A program made the position numbers and the translations under genes. The notes under the pieces were generated by a model. The model had not been told where the DNA came from and searched no databases. It worked only from the letters and a program-made list of their open reading frames with translations. Positions 15,376 to 26,460 of a stretch of 64,000 bases of DNA are shown here, piece by piece; the first letter of the stretch is position 1, and each line of letters opens with the position of its first letter. This DNA is from Candidatus Thiodictyon syntrophicum. Its GTDB lineage: Bacteria > Pseudomonadota > Gammaproteobacteria > Chromatiales > Chromatiaceae. Location: the NCBI RefSeq assembly GCF_002813775.1, contig NZ_CP020370.1:2753501-2817500 (forward strand), read 5' to 3'.

Positions 15376-17694
15376 ATGACCACCCGTGATTTCCAGAATG
15401 CCGCCCTTGCCCGCGGCGATCAAACCTGGGGCCAAGGCAACACGCCCGAGGAGTCCTGGGACGGTTTCACCGCCGGACCCTGGCAGCACGAGATCGACGT
15501 GCGCGACTTCATCATCCGTAATGTCACGCCCTACACCGGCGATCACGCCTTTCTCGCCGGCGCCTCCAAGGCGACCAAGGCACTGTGGGCGCGGGTCATG
15601 GAACTGCGCAAGGCGGAATTCGAGAAGGGCGGGGTGCTCGATGCCGACACCAAGGTCCCGTCCGACCTGATGTCGCATGACGCGGGCTATATCGACTCCG
15701 CGCTTGAGTCCATCGTCGGCCTCCAGACCGACAAGCCGCTCAAGCGGGCCATCATGCCGGTCGGTGGGGTAAAGATGGTGGTCGACGGCCTCAAGGCCTA
15801 CGGCTACAAGATCGACCCCTCGATCCAGGAGATCTTCGGGCGCTATCGCAAGTCCCACAACCAGGGCGTGTTCGACGCCTATACCTCCGAGATGCGTGCG
15901 GTGCGCAAGTCCGGCATCATCACCGGTCTGCCGGACGCCTATGGCCGCGGCCGGATCATCGGCGATTACCGCCGTGTCGCCCTCTACGGTGTGGATCGCC
16001 TGATCGCCGAGCGCGAGGAGCAGAAAGACACCTCGGACAAGGCCCGCATGGCTGAGGAGGTGATCCGCGAGCGTGAGGAACTGAGTGACCAGATCCGGGC
16101 TCTGAAAGACCTGAAGGGAATGGCGGCCAAGTACGGCTACGACATTTCCGGGCCGGCCAATACCGCCCAAGAGGCCATCCAGTGGCTGTATTTCGGCTAT
16201 CTTGGCGCGATCAAGGAGCAGAACGGCGCCGCCATGTCGCTGGGGCGCACCTCGACCTTCCTCGACATCTATGTGGAGCGGGATCTGGCGGCACATCGCA
16301 TCACCGAGGCTGAGGCGCAGGCCCTGTTCGACCAGTTCGTGATCAAGCTGCGGCTGGTGAAGTTCCTACGCACCCCGGACTATGACGCACTGTTCTCTGG
16401 CGATCCGACCTGGGTCACCGAGTCCATCGGCGGCATGTGCGCGGACGGCCGCACCCTGGTGACCAAGTCGTCCTTCCGCTTCCTGCACACGCTCGATACT
16501 CTGGGGGCCGCGCCGGAGCCGAACCTGACCGTGCTCTGGTCCCATGCGCTGCCGCAGGGCTTCAAGGACTTCTGCGCCCTGACCTCCATCCGCACCTCGT
16601 CCATTCAGTACGAGAACGACGACCTCATGCGCGGCTTCTGGGGCGATGACTACGGCATCGCCTGCTGTGTGTCGCCCATGCGCATCGGCAAGCAGATGCA
16701 GTTCTTCGGTGCCCGCGCCAACCTCGCCAAGTGCATGCTCTATGCCCTGAACGGCGGGCGCGACGAATTGTCCGGCGAACAGATCGGGCCCGCCCTGGAA
16801 CCGATCTCCTCCGACGTGCTGGACTACGACGAGGTGATATCGCACTTCCTGCCGATGATGGACTGGCTGGCCCGCACCTATGTCGGCGCGCTCAACGTCA
16901 TCCATTATATGCATGACAAGTATTCCTACGAGCGCCTGGAGATGGCGCTGCACGACAAGGAGGTCCTGCGCACGCTGGCCTGCGGGATGGCGGGCCTGTC
17001 CGTGGTGGCCGACTCCCTGGCGGCGATCAAATACGCCAAGGTGACGGCGGTGCGCGACGAGAATGGTCTGGCCCAGGACTTCATCATCGAGGGTGATCCG
17101 CCGCGCTTCGGTAACAATGACGAGCGGGTGGACTCGATCGCCCGGTGGTTGACCGAGGCCTTCATGGAGAAGCTCAAGAAGATCCCGGCCTACCGCAACG
17201 CCATGCATACCCAGTCGATCCTGACCATCACTTCCAATGTGGTGTATGGCAAGAAGACCGGGGCGACACCGGACGGGCGCAAGAAGGGTGAGCCCTTTGC
17301 ACCGGGTGCCAACCCGATGAGCGGGCGTGACATGAAGGGCGCTCTGGCCTCCATGTCGTCGGTGGCCAAGCTCGATTACCGCCATGCCCAGGACGGGATT
17401 TCCTACACCTTCTCGATCATCCCCAGCGCGCTCGGGCGCACGGAAGGCGACCGGGTGGCCAATCTCACCGGCTTGCTGGACACCTATTTCGGCCTGAACC
17501 CGCACAGCAACGGCGCCCAGCACATCAATGTCAATGTGCTGGAGCGCGAGGCCCTCCTGGATGCCATGGAGCACCCGGAGAAGTATCCCCAACTCACCAT
17601 CCGGGTGTCGGGATACGCGGTCAACTTCGTCAGGCTGACGCGCGAGCAACAGCTCGACGTCATCAACCGCACCTTCCATGGCTGCTGTGCCTGA
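15376..17694 (+). CDS. pflB: Formate acetyltransferase (pyruvate formate-lyase)
   Basis: A 772-residue glycyl-radical enzyme that splits pyruvate with CoA into acetyl-CoA and formate under anaerobic conditions. The catalytic cysteine pair is C430-C431 in GIACCVSPM and the radical site is G746 in RVSGYAVNF near the C-terminus. Conserved blocks include FHTLDTLG-like [40 protein letters not shown] and [24 protein letters not shown] lies upstream of the ATG at 15376. pflA overlaps its 3' end. In a phototroph this suggests mixed-acid breakdown of storage carbon in the dark; the formate and electrons could feed other fermentative steps. Confidence 0.96.
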   Translation: MTTRDFQNAALARGDQTWGQGNTPEESWDGFTAGPWQHEIDVRDFIIRNVTPYTGDHAFLAGASKATKALWARVMELRKAEFEKGGVLDADTKVPSDLMSHDAGYIDSALESIVGLQTDKPLKRAIMPVGGVKMVVDGLKAYGYKIDPSIQEIFGRYRKSHNQGVFDAYTSEMRAVRKSGIITGLPDAYGRGRIIGDYRRVALYGVDRLIAEREEQKDTSDKARMAEEVIREREELSDQIRALKDLKGMAAKYGYDISGPANTAQEAIQWLYFGYLGAIKEQNGAAMSLGRTSTFLDIYVERDLAAHRITEAEAQALFDQFVIKLRLVKFLRTPDYDALFSGDPTWVTESIGGMCADGRTLVTKSSFRFLHTLDTLGAAPEPNLTVLWSHALPQGFKDFCALTSIRTSSIQYENDDLMRGFWGDDYGIACCVSPMRIGKQMQFFGARANLAKCMLYALNGGRDELSGEQIGPALEPISSDVLDYDEVISHFLPMMDWLARTYVGALNVIHYMHDKYSYERLEMALHDKEVLRTLACGMAGLSVVADSLAAIKYAKVTAVRDENGLAQDFIIEGDPPRFGNNDERVDSIARWLTEAFMEKLKKIPAYRNAMHTQSILTITSNVVYGKKTGATPDGRKKGEPFAPGANPMSGRDMKGALASMSSVAKLDYRHAQDGISYTFSIIPSALGRTEGDRVANLTGLLDTYFGLNPHSNGAQHINVNVLEREALLDAMEHPEKYPQLTIRVSGYAVNFVRLTREQQLDVINRTFHGCCA

Positions 17695-18481
17695 TCCGAG
17701 TGCGGTGGACGGTTACGTCCACTCCGTGGAGACCGCCGGGACCCTGGATGGTCCCGGCGTGCGCTTTGTGGTGTTCGTGGCCGGCTGTCGGCTGACCTGC
17801 TCCTATTGCCATAACCCGGACGCCACCAAGCTCAGCAATGGCAAGCTGACCTCCAGCGCGGCACTGTTGGCGGAGATCGCGCAATACAAACCCTATCTCG
17901 TTCACACCCGCGGCGGTGTGACCATCAGCGGCGGTGAGCCGCTGGTGCAGCCGGCCTTCACCGAGGCGCTGCTCAAGGGCTGCAAGAAGATGGGACTGCA
18001 CACGGCGATCGACACCAGCGGCTACGGCGGTATGCGTGCGCCGGATTCACTGCTGGACCATACGAACCTGGTCCTGCTCGACATCAAGTCCGGGCTGCCC
18101 GCCCTCTATCAGCGCGTCACCGGCGCCGGCCTGCAACCCACACTCGACTTCGCCCGCCGCCTGGAGGCGCGGCGGCTGCCGGTCTGGGTGCGTTTCGTGC
18201 TGGTCCCGGGGCTGACCGACGGTGAGGACAACATCCGCGCCGTCGCGAAGATCGTCGCCGGCCTCTCCAATGTCGAGCGGGTGGAGGTGCTGCCGTTCCA
18301 CAAGATGGGCGAGCACAAATGGGACGACATGGGGATGACCTATACGCTCAAGGACACGCCGACCCCCACCCGGGAGCAGGCCGAGCGTGCCACTGACATC
18401 TTCCGCGAATACGGATTGGACCAGGTGCTGCGGGGCACGACCGCGGCGCTGCCGGCGGTCTTGGACCGGGTCGGAGGCTGA
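17678..18481 (+). CDS. pflA: Pyruvate formate-lyase activating enzyme
   Basis: A 267-residue radical-SAM enzyme that installs the glycyl radical on PflB. The cluster cysteines are C37, C41 and C44 ([13 protein letters not shown]). Also visible are [47 protein letters not shown] and [13 protein letters not shown], all standard for PflA. The start at 17678 lies inside pflB (17-base overlap), which implies tight coupling. Length is slightly above E. coli PflA. Confidence 0.95.
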   Translation: MAAVPDPSAVDGYVHSVETAGTLDGPGVRFVVFVAGCRLTCSYCHNPDATKLSNGKLTSSAALLAEIAQYKPYLVHTRGGVTISGGEPLVQPAFTEALLKGCKKMGLHTAIDTSGYGGMRAPDSLLDHTNLVLLDIKSGLPALYQRVTGAGLQPTLDFARRLEARRLPVWVRFVLVPGLTDGEDNIRAVAKIVAGLSNVERVEVLPFHKMGEHKWDDMGMTYTLKDTPTPTREQAERATDIFREYGLDQVLRGTTAALPAVLDRVGG

Positions 18482-18494
18482 AGAGTGCAAGACC

Positions 18495-18743
18495 ATGACC
18501 TATGACGACTGGAACATCCAACGCGAGGGTCGTGCCTGGAGCCGGGAGGAGATCGAGTCGCGCTATTTTGAACGGACCCCGGAGAAGATCGAGCTGATCG
18601 ACGGCCGACTGTTCTGGAGTGACGAGGACCGGATCAACCTGCTCGGCTGCCTGTTGGAGAACCTGGGTGCCGACGCGGCGGTGCGGCTGGGCGATCCGCA
18701 GGTCTGGCGGGAGGCGGTTGCTGCCCTCGGCGCGGCGTCCTGA
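18495..18743 (+). CDS. Small conserved protein of unknown function
   Basis: An 82-residue acidic protein (TYDDWNIQREGRAWSREEIESRYFERTPEKIELIDGRLFW..). The frame is clean, codon use matches its neighbours, and it follows pflA by 13 bases, so it is probably co-transcribed. The second half (EDRINLLGCLLENLGADAAVRLGDPQVWREAVAAL) looks like a small helical domain. I do not assign a function; proteins of this look are often found near Uma2-type genes, one of which lies 1 kb away. Confidence 0.6.
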   Translation: MTYDDWNIQREGRAWSREEIESRYFERTPEKIELIDGRLFWSDEDRINLLGCLLENLGADAAVRLGDPQVWREAVAALGAAS

Positions 18744-18808
18744 CAGCAGCCAGATGGTGTCGATCAGTCAAGGCGCGGCCGTCGCTCAACCTGATGTCGC
18801 ATGGAAGC

Positions 18809-19162
18809 TCAGATCCAGACCGTTTCCGCCGTAACGGTGGTGAAGAAGCGCCCGCCCTCCTGTTCAAGGCGCGCCCACTCACTTTCGGTGTAGACGAGAA
18901 TCTCTGCCGGGACCGGTAGCGGGTCCAGGTCCCAATCCATGGCCCTTTGCCCGAATGGACGCTTGCCATGGGACACCAGTGCAATCAGGTCCAGGTCACT
19001 GCCCACACCCCAATTGCCCCGGGCATAGGAGCCGAAATACCCTAGCTTTTTAAGCTCAGGGTGCAGTGCCCGCTGCGTTTCCGCCCAACGGCGTGCCGCG
19101 GCGTCAACCGCCGCGCGGTTCGGCCATCGCAGCACGGACGAATCCAAGGATCTCACTGGCAT
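18809..19162 (-). CDS. MNT-type minimal nucleotidyltransferase (HEPN/MNT module)
   Basis: A 117-residue protein with the minimal nucleotidyltransferase signature GYFGSYARGNWGVGSDLDLIALV (GS..G..SD.D) near residues 40-62. In HEPN/MNT pairs the MNT protein acts as antitoxin by AMP-modifying the HEPN ribonuclease. The start at 19162 (MPVRSLDSSVLRWP) resembles the usual start of this subgroup. It overlaps the 3' end of the HEPN gene upstream. The catalytic residues are intact, although its partner seems damaged. Confidence 0.8.
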   Translation of the reverse strand: MPVRSLDSSVLRWPNRAAVDAAARRWAETQRALHPELKKLGYFGSYARGNWGVGSDLDLIALVSHGKRPFGQRAMDWDLDPLPVPAEILVYTESEWARLEQEGGRFFTTVTAETVWI

Positions 19163-19473
19163 AGCGAATAGCGTCTCCACTTTGAAGGGGGCCATAGTGC
19201 TCGACGGGGGCGCCCTCCGCATGGCCGTTGGCATAACGGGTGGCGATATAGAAATTGTCGAGGACCCGGCCCTTGTCGACCAACTCGGCCGGGACTTCAA
19301 CGGGAAGGTCACGGAGCAGGCGGGCAATGACCTGCCCCCATGACTCCTGCCCCAGCGACAGGTGCAATGCCTTGACCGCCTTCTCCCCCGCCTGCTGGGC
19401 GGCGAAACAGGCCCATTCGTGGCGTCCCTCGCTGGTGCAAGGCGATGGCTTCGATCCGATACGGTTGGCGCAT
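19104..19473 (-). pseudogene. HEPN-domain toxin-like gene with a frameshift near its 5' end
   Basis: The frame ending at 19104 encodes a HEPN core (EGRHEWACFAAQQAGEKAVKALHLSLGQESWGQVIARLLRDLPVEV.. ..ALRYASEIL-like GDAIRYASEILGFV). The expected N-terminal helix appears in another frame (MRQPYRIEAIALHQRG from ATG 19473). Joining IEAIALHQRG to GRHEWACF requires a one-base shift near 19430, and the N-terminus is shorter than usual. It is either inactivated or affected by a sequence error. The downstream MNT gene is intact. Confidence 0.6.
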
Positions 19474-19609
19474 CGACGGTCTCCGGTGGCGTGCTGTCTC
19501 GTCAGGTGCGCATGGGCGCGCCGGGCTTGGTGAAATCGGGTGCGCCAAGCATAGCGCGTCTGGCCCGCGAGAGGTGGTTGCACCCCACGGCCGGGGGCCG
19601 ATGCTTTAC

Positions 19610-19734
19610 GTGAAAGTCGCGCAGCGACGCTGTGGGAGCGGCTTCAGCCGCGATGGGCCAAGCGGTAAGGTAGCATCGGAGTTCGTCGCGGCGCCGCATC
19701 GCGGCCGGAGACCGCTCCCACAAGGCACTTTCAC
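19610..19734. repeat. Palindromic element, GTGGGAGCGGCTTCAGCCGCG type
   Basis: GTGAAAGT at the left and ACTTTCAC at the right enclose GTGGGAGCGGCTTCAGCCGCG and its inverted partner CGCGGCCGGAGACCGCTCCC. A half copy with the same GAAAGTCGCGCAGCGACGCT lead lies at 55013-55063. Confidence 0.7.
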
Positions 19735-19800
19735 ATCCCGCGGTGACGGACGAGCTTTCATGGCCATTAGCCGGGATAGGGTTGTAGGGTACAGGTTCTT

Positions 19801-20373
19801 TCACCACAGATTGGAGATGTCGATCCGGAGGGACTCTAAGCCGGGAATAGGCAGGGTGAGGTCGGCAATCTGCTCGGATGCCGCGTAACCCGTCGAACCC
19901 GGTCCGCGAAAGCGCTGGAGCGTGCGGGCCTTCACATCCAGCAACCAGACCTCGGGGATGCCGACCCGGGCATAGCGGCCGAGTTTGACGTCCCGGTCGA
20001 AGCGCAGCGTGGTGTCGGCGACCTCGATCAGCAGCAGGACGTCCCCTGGCCGGGGATGGCGCAGGCGATACTTGGATGCGGGCGGGGTGACCAGGGCCAG
20101 ATCCGGCTGCGGCTCGTCGTGGCGGCCCAGGTGGATCGGGTTCTGCACGCGTACGATCGCCGCGTCGCCTACCGCACGCTCCAGCGTTCGCTGGACCTCG
20201 GTCACGGTACTCGCATGGGGTGCCCCAATCGGCGGCATTTCGATGACCTCCCCGTCGATCAGTTCGACCCGTGCGTCGGGCGCGAGGATGCCGACCTCGG
20301 CCATGCGGTAATAGTCCGCGACCGTGTAGCGGTGGCGGCGTATGGGGGTCAGGTTCGCGGCGGTGCTGGTCAT
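19801..20373 (-). CDS. Uma2-family (DUF820) endonuclease-like protein
   Basis: A 190-residue protein of the PD-(D/E)XK-like Uma2 family. The pattern is YTVADYYRMAEVGILAPDARVELIDGEVIEMPPIGAPHA, then IVRVQNPIHLGRHDEPQPDLALV, VLLLIEVADTTLRFDRDVKLGRYARVGIPEVWLLD. The D of QPDLALV, E of LLIEVADTT and following charged residues are the family's presumed active site. These genes are abundant in cyanobacteria and large-genome bacteria; cellular role unknown. It is transcribed towards the HEPN/MNT pair but 330 bases away. Confidence 0.85.
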   Translation of the reverse strand: MTSTAANLTPIRRHRYTVADYYRMAEVGILAPDARVELIDGEVIEMPPIGAPHASTVTEVQRTLERAVGDAAIVRVQNPIHLGRHDEPQPDLALVTPPASKYRLRHPRPGDVLLLIEVADTTLRFDRDVKLGRYARVGIPEVWLLDVKARTLQRFRGPGSTGYAASEQIADLTLPIPGLESLRIDISNLW

Positions 20374-20408
20374 TGCTCGATACCTCAGCCTTTGCTTGTG
20401 GTCTCACG

Positions 20409-20552
20409 CGGCGGCCTTGATCGTCGTCGCGGCCGGCGCGCGCGGTCCGCACAGCGGACCCGACGGGATGGCGCCGCGCCCGTAGGGTCCGCTGTGCGGA
20501 CCAGCGACCTCGTCCCGACCGAAGTGGCCGGAACGATGATCGAGGCCCACGC
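20409..20552. repeat. B-family element with GGTCCGC..GCGGACC inner hairpins
   Basis: Outer ends GGCCTTGATCGTCGTCGCGGCC and GGCCGGAACGATGATCGAGGCC are inverted; the interior has GCGGTCCGCACAGCGGACCC and the inverted GGGTCCGCTGTGCGGACC. It has the same layout as the copies at 8376-8506 and 46976-47108. The remaining spacer to 20656 holds nothing recognisable. Confidence 0.75.
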
Positions 20553-20656
20553 GGCGATGCTTGCGGCGCAGCGCCAACGATGGGTTTCGCTGCGCTCTAT
20601 CCATCCTACGGGATGACTTGGCCGGTCTCTGGAGCGCTGTCACGCGGGTGGTAAAA

Positions 20657-22797
<2,141 letters not shown>

Positions 22798-23016
22798 CGA
22801 CGAACCTAACCAAATGCCCGGCGGATTTCAACTGCGGCGTCCCGCCCCGGGGCTTGCGGATGTGACCGGCGGACGAGCAAGGGGCTTGGATTCGCGCTAC
22901 CTTACACAATTGTGGACGCAAGCAGTTTCCCGCGGGGCGCCCCCGTCGGCCCGTGACCGCCCGTGCCGGGTCGGCCCGCGGGCAATCGGTCAGCCAAATA
23001 ACTAGAGATTCGCCAG

Positions 23017-25113
23017 ATGTTCAATCCGTCTACCCACGCGGCGCCGAACAACCGGGTCTACTACCTGGGCGCCGATTCGGTCCTGGGCCTGGACCTGGGC
23101 TCGATCCTCAACCAGAAGGGCCTGAAACTCCAGATCTTCGAGTCACCGGACGCCCTCGTTGGCGCGGCCCGGCAGGCCTCCCCTGCGGTCCTGATCCTGG
23201 AGTTGGGGCGGCTGCCGCCCGGCACCGCGCTGGAGTCCTTCATCCAGGCCCTGATGCGGGAGGCCGTGCCCCGCCCGGAACTCCTGTGTATCGCCGCGGC
23301 GGACGACATCGAGACCCGCCTGCAGGCCCGGCGCGCGGGCGCCCAGGGCCTCTACATGGCCCCGGTCACGGCCGCGGACCTGGCCCAGAAGGTGATTCAG
23401 ATCAGTGGTATCGGCAGTGCCGAGCGCTACCGGGTGCTGGTGGTGGAGGATGATCCCGCCCAGGCGAAATATGTCGCCCTGTTGCTGCGTAACTCGGGGC
23501 TGGAACCGCGCGTGTTGGGGGAGCCGCTCAAAGTCCTGGAGGCCATCCGCGACTTCCGCCCGGACCTGGTGCTGATGGATCTCTATATGCCCGGTGCCAA
23601 CGGGGATGAACTCACCGCGATCATCCGTGACCAGGACGAGTTTTTCGACCTGCCCATCATCTTTCTCTCCTCCGAGCGCGATCTCGACAAGCAGATGGAC
23701 GCCCTGCGCCTGGGCGGTGACAGCTTCATCGCCAAGCCGGTGCAGCGCAAGCTGCTGATCGAGTCCATCGACCACCGCATCCGCATGAGCCGCTGGCTGC
23801 GCGAGCGCCGCCAGGCGGTCAATCGGCGCGATGCGGCCACCGGCCTGCTCCAGAAGGACCTCTTTCTGCGCCAACTGGACCGCTGTGTCCGCAGCCCCAG
23901 TCCGCCGGGGGACGGCTGCGGTCTGTTGCAGATTGAGATCGACTCACCCCAGGAGACCCTGGATCGGCTGGGGGTCGAGGGGACCGAGCGGCTGCTGCGC
24001 CAATTGGAACTGCGCCTGTGCAAGCACATGACCTCGGAGGAGAGTGCCACCCGCCTCGGGGATTTCAGCTACGCCCTGCTCGCCCGGCGCGACGATACCC
24101 GGGCGCTCACCGAGTTGGCGGAGCGGCTGCGCGGCTCGCTCATCGATCCGGGGGCGCCGGGCGAACCCCCGGGCGAGGCGGCGGCCGGGGTCGCCGCCGG
24201 GACCACCCTCAGTATTGGGATCGGACTCTTTTCGCCCCCGGCGGATGATGCCGTCACCATGATCTCCCGCGGCCAGAAGGCAGCCATGGTGGCGCGCCTG
24301 GACGGGGGTAACCGGTCGCGCCGCTGGGCGCCGGCCGTGGCGATCGGGCCGGCGCTCGATGAGGATGCCCAGATCCGCGCCCTGCTGGAGGACGCGATTC
24401 CCCACCGGGGGCTGATGCTCCTGTTCCAGCCCATCGTCTGTCTGGGTCAGGAGGCCGGGGAACTCTACGAGGCGCAGTTGCGCCTGCGCGCCCCGGACGG
24501 CGAGCACATACCGCCCAATGACTTCCTGCCGGTGGCGGAGCGCTGCGGGCTCATGCCGGCCATCGACCGGTGGGTGATCCAGCAGGCCCTGGACGTGATG
24601 GACATCCAGCGGGTGGTCCACCCGCGGTTGCGCCTGCTGGTCCACCAGGCGGTGGCCTCGGTCGCCGCCCCCCATTGGCTCCCGTGGTTCCGTGACCAGA
24701 TCGTCCAGCGCAATCTGGTGCGGCTGCGGCCCTTGCTGGAGTTTCAGATCGCCGACGTCTGCCATGACGTGGAGCTGTCCAAGGCGCTGATGGTCAATCT
24801 GCGTAAGTACGGCATCCAGGTCTGCATCGCCAATTGCGCCGGCACCCCGGCCGAGGTGCAACTGCTGGCGGAGCTGGCGGTGAACCTCGCCAAGCTCTCC
24901 TTCCACACCCTGACCAATACCGAACAGGGCGAATTGAGCGGGATCGTGCGCGGCTTGCGCGATCAGGGCATCGCCGTGATCGCCGCCGGCATCGAGGACC
25001 CGGAGACCGTCGGGCGGGTGTGGAATTGCCGGCCCGACTTCCTGCAGGGCAATTATCTGCAGATGCCGAGTACCGAGCTGAGCTTTGACTTTACGAAGGC
25101 GGATTATTTATGA
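23017..25113 (+). CDS. Response regulator with degenerate GGDEF and EAL domains
   Basis: A 698-residue protein in four parts: an N-terminal receiver-like region without a clear acceptor (1-135), a standard receiver (about 140-260; VLVVEDDP, acceptor D in VLMDLYMPG, AKPV), a GGDEF-like domain (about 285-450) and an EAL-like domain (about 460-695). The GGDEF signature is replaced by RLGDFSYALL. The EAL signature is YEAQLRL and the DDFG-type loop is missing (NCAGTPAEVQLL), so neither cyclase nor phosphodiesterase activity is expected. It may bind c-di-GMP or act as a protein-interaction scaffold, like FimX/LapD-type proteins. It stands alone with an ATG at 23017. Confidence 0.85.
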   Translation: MFNPSTHAAPNNRVYYLGADSVLGLDLGSILNQKGLKLQIFESPDALVGAARQASPAVLILELGRLPPGTALESFIQALMREAVPRPELLCIAAADDIETRLQARRAGAQGLYMAPVTAADLAQKVIQISGIGSAERYRVLVVEDDPAQAKYVALLLRNSGLEPRVLGEPLKVLEAIRDFRPDLVLMDLYMPGANGDELTAIIRDQDEFFDLPIIFLSSERDLDKQMDALRLGGDSFIAKPVQRKLLIESIDHRIRMSRWLRERRQAVNRRDAATGLLQKDLFLRQLDRCVRSPSPPGDGCGLLQIEIDSPQETLDRLGVEGTERLLRQLELRLCKHMTSEESATRLGDFSYALLARRDDTRALTELAERLRGSLIDPGAPGEPPGEAAAGVAAGTTLSIGIGLFSPPADDAVTMISRGQKAAMVARLDGGNRSRRWAPAVAIGPALDEDAQIRALLEDAIPHRGLMLLFQPIVCLGQEAGELYEAQLRLRAPDGEHIPPNDFLPVAERCGLMPAIDRWVIQQALDVMDIQRVVHPRLRLLVHQAVASVAAPHWLPWFRDQIVQRNLVRLRPLLEFQIADVCHDVELSKALMVNLRKYGIQVCIANCAGTPAEVQLLAELAVNLAKLSFHTLTNTEQGELSGIVRGLRDQGIAVIAAGIEDPETVGRVWNCRPDFLQGNYLQMPSTELSFDFTKADYL

Positions 25114-25151
25114 AGGGATAGGTAACGAGTCAAGAACAAGTGAAACACAAT

Positions 25152-25258
25152 CGTTGTCGTTGTCGTTGTCGTAATCCGAGAAGCGATGCGATTCGGCATG
25201 CGAGGGAATCCGGGGCACTACGATAACCTCGATTACGACAACGACAACGACAACGACG
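25152..25258. repeat. D-family element, copy 2
   Basis: CGTTGTCGTTGTCGTTGTCG at the left, GATTACGACAACGACAACGA at the right and the core motif CTACGATAACCTCGATTACG. It has the same orientation as the 11390 copy and fills the spacer between the convergent genes ending at 25113 and 25280. Confidence 0.85.
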
Positions 25259-25279
25259 CGATGAGCATTCCCTAACCGC

Positions 25280-26185
25280 TCAGTTGATCCGCGCGATGAT
25301 GTGACTCACATAGGCGCGGGTCTCGGCGTAGGGCGGGATGCCGCCGTGGCGCTCTACGGCCCCCTCGCCGGCGTTGTAACCGGCCAGGGCGAGTTGCACA
25401 TCACCCTTGAAGCGGGCCAGCAGCCAGCGCAGATAGGCCATGCCCCCGCGCAGGTTCTGCTCCGGGTCCCAGGCGTCCCGGACCCCGAAGCGCTCCGCGG
25501 TCGCGGGGATGAGCTGCATCAGCCCCTGGGCATTCTTGGGCGACAGGGCGCGCGGGTTGAAATTGGATTCCGCCTCGATGAGGGCCAGGACCAACTCCGG
25601 GTCCAATTGGTATTGGGGGGCCAGCTTGCGCACCAGTGAGGCCACCTGGCCCTTGGCCGGATGTGGACGGGAGGCGAAGCGCGCGGCCGGGGGCAGGGGC
25701 GGGTCGAGCAGACATTCGGTTTCACGCTTGGTCTTGCCCTCCACCTTCAGGACCTTGAGCAGGCGTAGCGCGATCACATCGCGCTTGCCCGCCGCCGCCT
25801 GGAACCAGGCTGCCGCCAGGTCCTGATCGCGGTAGATGCCGCGTCCGAAGGCGTAGATCTGACCGAGCCGTACCGCCGCCTGCGTCTCCCCCTTGGCCGC
25901 CGCCTTGCAATAGAGCTGCACGGCTTTGCGGGTGTTCTGGGTGACCCCGTCGCCGTTTTCATAGCGGGCGGCGGCGGCCACGAGTTGGTTCGGGGAGCGG
26001 GCGCGCAGCGCCAGGTCAAATGCCGGGTCCTTGTCCTGCTCGCCGACGTTCGTTTTTGCGAATGCCGGTCCGAGCGCCGGGGCCGACCCCGGGGCGGCGA
26101 GGGGCGCCGCGCCCGCGATGGCGATCAGCAGGGCCGCCAACAGGCGCGCCCAGGGTCTGCGGCGGGGATGGATTGGGGTGTGCAT
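25280..26185 (-). CDS. Lytic transglycosylase with Sel1 repeats
   Basis: A 301-residue exported enzyme that cleaves the glycan backbone of peptidoglycan to leave anhydromuramyl ends. The signal peptide spans about residues 1-32 (RRRPWARLLAALLIAIAGAAPLAA). Two Sel1-like helical repeats follow (AAARYENGDGVTQNTRKAVQLYCKAAAKG, AVRLGQIYAFGRGIYRDQDLAAAWFQAAA). The C-terminal SLT domain (about 185-301) has catalytic glutamate in ALIEAESNFNPRALS, then AQGLMQLIPATAERFGV, NLRGGMAYLRWLL and ALAGYNAGEGAVERHGGIPPYAET. The Sel1 part may dock a protein partner. It is divergent from the restriction-modification gene. Confidence 0.92.
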   Translation of the reverse strand: MHTPIHPRRRPWARLLAALLIAIAGAAPLAAPGSAPALGPAFAKTNVGEQDKDPAFDLALRARSPNQLVAAAARYENGDGVTQNTRKAVQLYCKAAAKGETQAAVRLGQIYAFGRGIYRDQDLAAAWFQAAAGKRDVIALRLLKVLKVEGKTKRETECLLDPPLPPAARFASRPHPAKGQVASLVRKLAPQYQLDPELVLALIEAESNFNPRALSPKNAQGLMQLIPATAERFGVRDAWDPEQNLRGGMAYLRWLLARFKGDVQLALAGYNAGEGAVERHGGIPPYAETRAYVSHIIARIN

Positions 26186-26460
26186 GGGCCTCTATTTGAC
26201 CACAATTCATGATCATCTGGTCGGCTGTTGGTCGGTCGGTCTGACACGCGTGGCTGCGCGTGAAGTCTGATGCAAGTGTGCCCGGTTGCCAAGCGGGTCC
26301 GGGCGCAAGACCCCTGGTCGAACCCGAGAGGGTTGGTCGATCCGCCGCGCCCCGGTTATTATCCATCGCCACTGGGCAGCGTCTCGGCCGCAGCGCTGAC
26401 CAAGGCCGCAGCCACCGACCAACCCCGTTCCCCATCCCCCGCGCCCCGAGAGCCCCGCCC

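Noticed and set aside
26260-26460. Upstream extension of the restriction-modification gene (67 extra codons)
   Set aside because: The added residues are Arg/Pro-rich without family likeness, and the ATG at 26461 begins the conserved protein.
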